A stretch of DNA of 9,899 nt from Cyclobacteriaceae bacterium (GTDB lineage: Bacteria; Bacteroidota; Bacteroidia; Cytophagales; Cyclobacteriaceae), in the NCBI GenBank assembly GCA_029882675.1, contig JAOUKJ010000108.1, positions 1 through 9,899 of the forward strand. The letters are read 5' to 3'. Shown here piece after piece: positions 5,901 to 9,899 of the stretch; position 1 is the stretch's first letter; the number at the start of each line of letters is the position of its first letter. Both the position numbers and the translations under genes were made by a program. The notes under the pieces were generated by a model, which did not search any database, was not told the DNA's origin, and was given only the letters and a program-made list of their open reading frames with translations.

Positions 5901-8900
5901 TTATTGTGCCAAACTAAACCTCACCTGAACACCAAAGCGGGTAGTCGCCCTGCGATATGAGGTTGACACCTTTGGTTCATTTATTGAACGGTCGAAGTAA
6001 AACTGCAGGTTTAGCTTTTCATTCACCACATAACTTACTGTCGGGCGAAGTTGAAAATTGATATTCCCATTGGTGATGGTACTCCCTTCATCAATTTTTC
6101 GTTGTATGGTTTCGGTATTTCGAATGGTGAAATTTAGCCGGAAGGTCAGGTCATTGTCAAGGGTGATGGTGCGTCCCTGCATTTTAAAGGGGAAGGTGAA
6201 TTTGTCTTTTGTATAGCCCATTTCCAATGAAACATCGTTGCTGTTTAACTCAGTAACCTGTGTGTTTGACAGGTTTAATGACACATCTCTTTTCTTGTTG
6301 TATTCAAACATGGCTGTAAGCCTTTTTGTCGTACGTACACTTATTCCAAACAAGGGTGCGAATTGTTCTGTGATAATCACCTGATTTATAATATATACAG
6401 GGATGATCTCACCTGCTTCATTGGGCTTGTAGGCAAATTGATCAATATTATAGTTTTCAATCTTGTTATCCAGACCAATACCATCGAGGTTGTTGTATTC
6501 CAGGGAATTGGTGAAATTCATGATGCTGTATTTGGATTGATAACTATGACGCAGTGTTATTGATTGAAATACTTCCCGCAACTCAGGTATTTTTGATAAT
6601 CCGTTGTAATCCACACGCCAGTTGGGAAGGGGTATTTTGGGGAATGGAGTAAGACTCACCTGCTCAGCATCAACACCTGAGTAGGCGGCCACAAAAGCCG
6701 GAATCATTATGTCCTGATTACGTTGTTCATATGACAAACCGGTGGCTGTGGAGAGCCTATTTTTAATTAGTTCAAGGTTTTTCTCAAACTCAGCAAAAAC
6801 AGGCGAATTATTATCTGCATCATCCTTCGAGAATGCAGTTGCCAATGATATAAAAGTAATGGAATAGGTGCCGGTACGGCTGGGATTTAGTGAGGCAAAC
6901 CCGATATCACTACCCGGAATAGTGTCCCGGAATAATTCTTTATAGGAGGCATTTTTTGTTTTCTTTGCAGTGAGTTGAATTTTAAAATCATTCAAGGGTT
7001 CCACACTGGCCCTCAGTGAAAGATCAATATTTTTCACTTGTGTAAATGGGGTGGTAAGCCTGTTATTTGAGACCAACCAGTTATTGTTGAGGGCATGAAA
7101 CCTGATGTCAGGATCCTGATTACCAAGGACAAAAGGTGCTCCGGGAATGTTGAAAGTGCTGTCCAGTCCAAAGAATGATGGGGTATGGATAAATCCCGCG
7201 AGCAATGTTCCTTCGTTGCGCGTATAGGTACCATTGATATTTCTTACGGCCATCAGTGTACGAAGGAGTTTTTTAAATCCCTTAAATTCAGGCTTGTTTG
7301 CCTTAGTAGTGTCCTGTTGTTGTTGCTGTGGCAAGGTTGAGCTCCTTCTTCCCTGCGTTCGGGAAGGGGAGTTAATGTCCTTCAGGAATTTCACTTTGTT
7401 GTAAAATTTCACCAGATCTATTTTTCCGTTCAGGATGTTATCGCGTGAGTTTTGTATGTTATGCCCAAAATTAATACTATCCGGGAGGTTTACGGGGCCG
7501 GCCTTCCAGGAATACCCTGTTTGGTATTTGTAATCAGCACTTAACCAGTCGGTGAGGGGAAACTTTCCCAGGGGTATTTTATAGGTAATACCTGCGCCCT
7601 GATTAAAGTTTTTCATTCGCCCTAAAGTTTTCGCATTAGTGATGATGGAGTCTGCCTTTTCCTGGGTGTCAATATCACCTTCAGGTTCATCAATAATGGC
7701 ATTGGCCCGGGCATTATAGTCAAAAGACAAGTTTTGTGTAATATCCCATCTGACATCATAGGTTCTGTTGAAGGTGAAGTATTTTTCATAATTCGCCTGA
7801 TTGCCGGAATTGAGAATTTCGTTGCGGTATTGGGTTCTGACGAATCGACGATCAACATCGCCCTGAATGAAAATGTTATTGGGTAAAGGATTAAAATTAA
7901 ACTCTTTAATGAACTTGAAATAGGGTGATTTTAACCCTTCGGAATCGGCAAAGGGTTCCCAGGGTTTAATTTGGGGAGCAAAATTATAAGTTACCGAGCC
8001 CCTGTAATCCCTACGCAAATACCCCGCTGTCTTATAGTCATGTTGTTCCATTTCAGAGTAGGCATAGGTAAATGATAAGTTTTCCACATCCCAAAAGTGG
8101 CTCTTTGCATCCGGATTCGTTTTTACCTTTCTTACGTTGCTGAAGTTAATGCTTCTGCGTTCAGAAATATCTTCGACACTACGCATATATTCATTTTTCT
8201 GATCTTCAGTGGGCAGGGATTTAAGGGTGGCTGAAAGCCGAATATCGGGATCGAGCGGATCAAAGCGTGGCTCAACCATGGTTTTTTCGTAACTCACATA
8301 CATGGGTAGTTGTATACCCGCTTTTTCAGGGAGCAACTTATCTAAAGCAACATTGGCTGATACATCAAAGGAAGTGGTCTTTTCCCTTGTTCTTTCAGGA
8401 ATTTTAGACTGGATGCCGCCAAAGCCATAAGTCACATGGCGGGCTGAGGCTGTGACGTTGCCTATGTCGGCAAATTTTGTGTTTAATGTGGTATTGGCGG
8501 CCCAACCTGCCGTCCGATCGAAATCAGTAACGCGGAGTTCATTGGCCCAGATACATACGGAATATGGTTTTCGGTCCGGGCTGGCCGGATTTCTCACACC
8601 AATCATGATCGTCCTTATTTCCGATAATTTGGGTCTGCCCAATAGTCGCAACCGGTGACGACCTTCGACACGGGGGCCATTTACAGGGTATAGTTCTGAT
8701 ATGGGCGCCTGGTCTCTGTTTCTGGCTGATTTTAAACTCAATAATAAATCAAGGTCAATATCGATTTCATTTTCCAGCGGCCAGATATCGCGGCTTAGTG
8801 AAGAACCCGGTGTGGTAACTTTAAGCGGGACTTCTATTTCATAATAATTCTGGTTAAAGTCTGTTCCTAGCCGGATAAATGCAGTGAGTTCATCATCTTC

Positions 8901-9899
8901 AGCCTCGCTGTCAGCATGTAGAAACATTTTGAGCCTGCCGTAATTGATCAGGTCCATATTAATGTTCTTAAAGACGGCCCGTGCATCTGTGTCTTCCAGG
9001 TTGTCAATGCAGATTTGCATTGATTGTTCATTAAGCCTTCTGGTAATGGCGCTGGTATTGTCACGGTCTCTTTCAAAATCAGGAGGGAGTACATAAGGTG
9101 ATTGGGTGGCACTGCCCTGTCCGTTTTCTTCCACACTTACTACAGATACTGTAAAATTGTCGAGGTCGGGTTCAAGAGGCTCTCCAAAACGCGGTTCTTC
9201 CAGGTTGCCTTTATAACGCCTCCATTTGCTGCCCACCAACCGGAAATTAGCCAGGCGAAGGACTACAGGTTCTGTGAAGTTGGTCATGTACATCCGCATA
9301 TACCTGATGGATTTAAAGCCATTGATATTTCCATACTTATTGTCATATTGCCGTATGGGAATCCGAAATAAATACCAGGTTACATTTTCTCCGGTGCCTG
9401 GGTGGGTGTAGTTAACTTCATCCACAATATATTTATTACCAACCTTCATTTGTCCCGGTTTTAAGGGCACTTTATATTCATAATACTCCTCCAGTTCACT
9501 CAGTGTATTGTCATCGTTGAGGTCTTCATTATCAGGTAATGAACTTCCGGAGGCAGTGTATGCGGCATCATTGCTGATCAACGGGGAATTATTTTCTGTG
9601 CCGTTATAATTTTTATATCGTTCAAGAATCTTGGCATTTTTATCATCATGGTCGGCACCCAGAAAATATTTAAAATCATCCGCTGAGGGATCGGAAGCGA
9701 CAAGTGCCCGTGTTTCTACTGGAAGGTTGTTCAGGAAATCATTATGTTTTGCGGTTTCCTTCTGTAGATCCAGTCCGTCGAGCCCTACATCCTGGTTTTT
9801 ACGGGCTTCTTCCGAATTGGCGAAGGCATTTGTCAGGTATTGTTCGGTCGTGACATTGCCCCATGGGCTTGACAGGTCGACTTTATCCAGTGAGCCATC
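5901..9899 (-). CDS. sprA: SprA (Sov) outer-membrane translocon of the type IX secretion system, 5' part outside window
   Basis: The frame is open from the right edge to the stop at 5901, giving 1332 visible residues. The TTG at 9581 is internal: the frame continues upstream as ...NNSPLISNDAAY, and the window begins inside DGSLDKVDLSSPWGN. Full SprA proteins are about 2300-2500 aa, so this is the C-terminal half or more. SprA forms the giant 36-strand barrel through which T9SS cargo crosses the outer membrane; it is needed for gliding motility in Flavobacterium and is called Sov in Porphyromonas. Recognised segments include NQDVGLDGL near 9770-9795, WANELRVTDFDRTAGWAANT (first Trp at 8547-8549), FPEKSG-like LLPEKAGIQLPMYVSYE, FDPLDPDI near 8245-8270, and the ending TRFGVQVRFSLAQ with a terminal aromatic-rich strand. 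A variable linker with five glutamines (7314-7328) interrupts the barrel region. No frameshift is seen. It heads the gcvH-vanZ group. Confidence 0.95.
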   Translation of the reverse strand, partial: DGSLDKVDLSSPWGNVTTEQYLTNAFANSEEARKNQDVGLDGLDLQKETAKHNDFLNNLPVETRALVASDPSADDFKYFLGADHDDKNAKILERYKNYNGTENNSPLISNDAAYTASGSSLPDNEDLNDDNTLSELEEYYEYKVPLKPGQMKVGNKYIVDEVNYTHPGTGENVTWYLFRIPIRQYDNKYGNINGFKSIRYMRMYMTNFTEPVVLRLANFRLVGSKWRRYKGNLEEPRFGEPLEPDLDNFTVSVVSVEENGQGSATQSPYVLPPDFERDRDNTSAITRRLNEQSMQICIDNLEDTDARAVFKNINMDLINYGRLKMFLHADSEAEDDELTAFIRLGTDFNQNYYEIEVPLKVTTPGSSLSRDIWPLENEIDIDLDLLLSLKSARNRDQAPISELYPVNGPRVEGRHRLRLLGRPKLSEIRTIMIGVRNPASPDRKPYSVCIWANELRVTDFDRTAGWAANTTLNTKFADIGNVTASARHVTYGFGGIQSKIPERTREKTTSFDVSANVALDKLLPEKAGIQLPMYVSYEKTMVEPRFDPLDPDIRLSATLKSLPTEDQKNEYMRSVEDISERRSINFSNVRKVKTNPDAKSHFWDVENLSFTYAYSEMEQHDYKTAGYLRRDYRGSVTYNFAPQIKPWEPFADSEGLKSPYFKFIKEFNFNPLPNNIFIQGDVDRRFVRTQYRNEILNSGNQANYEKYFTFNRTYDVRWDITQNLSFDYNARANAIIDEPEGDIDTQEKADSIITNAKTLGRMKNFNQGAGITYKIPLGKFPLTDWLSADYKYQTGYSWKAGPVNLPDSINFGHNIQNSRDNILNGKIDLVKFYNKVKFLKDINSPSRTQGRRSSTLPQQQQQDTTKANKPEFKGFKKLLRTLMAVRNINGTYTRNEGTLLAGFIHTPSFFGLDSTFNIPGAPFVLGNQDPDIRFHALNNNWLVSNNRLTTPFTQVKNIDLSLRASVEPLNDFKIQLTAKKTKNASYKELFRDTIPGSDIGFASLNPSRTGTYSITFISLATAFSKDDADNNSPVFAEFEKNLELIKNRLSTATGLSYEQRNQDIMIPAFVAAYSGVDAEQVSLTPFPKIPLPNWRVDYNGLSKIPELREVFQSITLRHSYQSKYSIMNFTNSLEYNNLDGIGLDNKIENYNIDQFAYKPNEAGEIIPVYIINQVIITEQFAPLFGISVRTTKRLTAMFEYNKKRDVSLNLSNTQVTELNSNDVSLEMGYTKDKFTFPFKMQGRTITLDNDLTFRLNFTIRNTETIQRKIDEGSTITNGNINFQLRPTVSYVVNEKLNLQFYFDRSINEPKVSTSYRRATTRFGVQVRFSLAQ

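Noticed and set aside
9579..9581. TTG at 9581 as the start of sprA
   Set aside because: The frame stays open to the window edge with SprA-like sequence upstream, including NQDVGLDGL, so the codon is an internal leucine.

Overview
The window looks like Bacteroidota chromosome, most likely from the Cytophagia branch (genus not determinable here). The evidence is two type IX secretion system (T9SS) genes, porZ and sprA, which occur only in this phylum. Start sites also mostly lack Shine-Dalgarno sequences, and two boxes match the Bacteroidota -7 consensus TAnnTTTG. No tRNA, rRNA, CRISPR array, transposase or phage gene is visible.

Left part, + strand (1-2509). The 3' part of a porZ gene overlaps recO by 4 bp (ATGA). 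A small DUF4399 lipoprotein gene follows, with its own likely promoter. A 463-bp gene-free stretch (2510-2972) then holds an unexpected palindromic structure. About 15-bp inverted ends at 2551-2565 and 2775-2789 enclose three further hairpins, one with perfect 16-bp arms. The right end of this stretch leads into a two-domain chromate-transporter-family gene (chrA, 2973-4151) with an odd start region.

Right part, - strand (4338-9899). Reading leftwards from the right edge, the 3' 4 kb of sprA is followed by gcvH, a VanZ-family membrane protein gene and a tonB-type energy transducer gene. Spacings are tight or overlapping across sprA-gcvH-vanZ. A -7-like box lies between vanZ and tonB. chrA and tonB converge on a perfect bidirectional terminator at 4283-4318.

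Functional links. SprA is the outer-membrane translocon of T9SS. PorZ is a surface component of the attachment machinery that handles T9SS cargo, so the window holds an exit pore and a cargo-processing partner, although not in one operon. TonB powers other outer-membrane receptors. RecO (recombinational repair), GcvH (glycine cleavage) and ChrA (anion export) appear to be ordinary housekeeping or accessory neighbours. I see no convincing undescribed multi-gene system. The least explained part is the palindromic element at 2551-2789.
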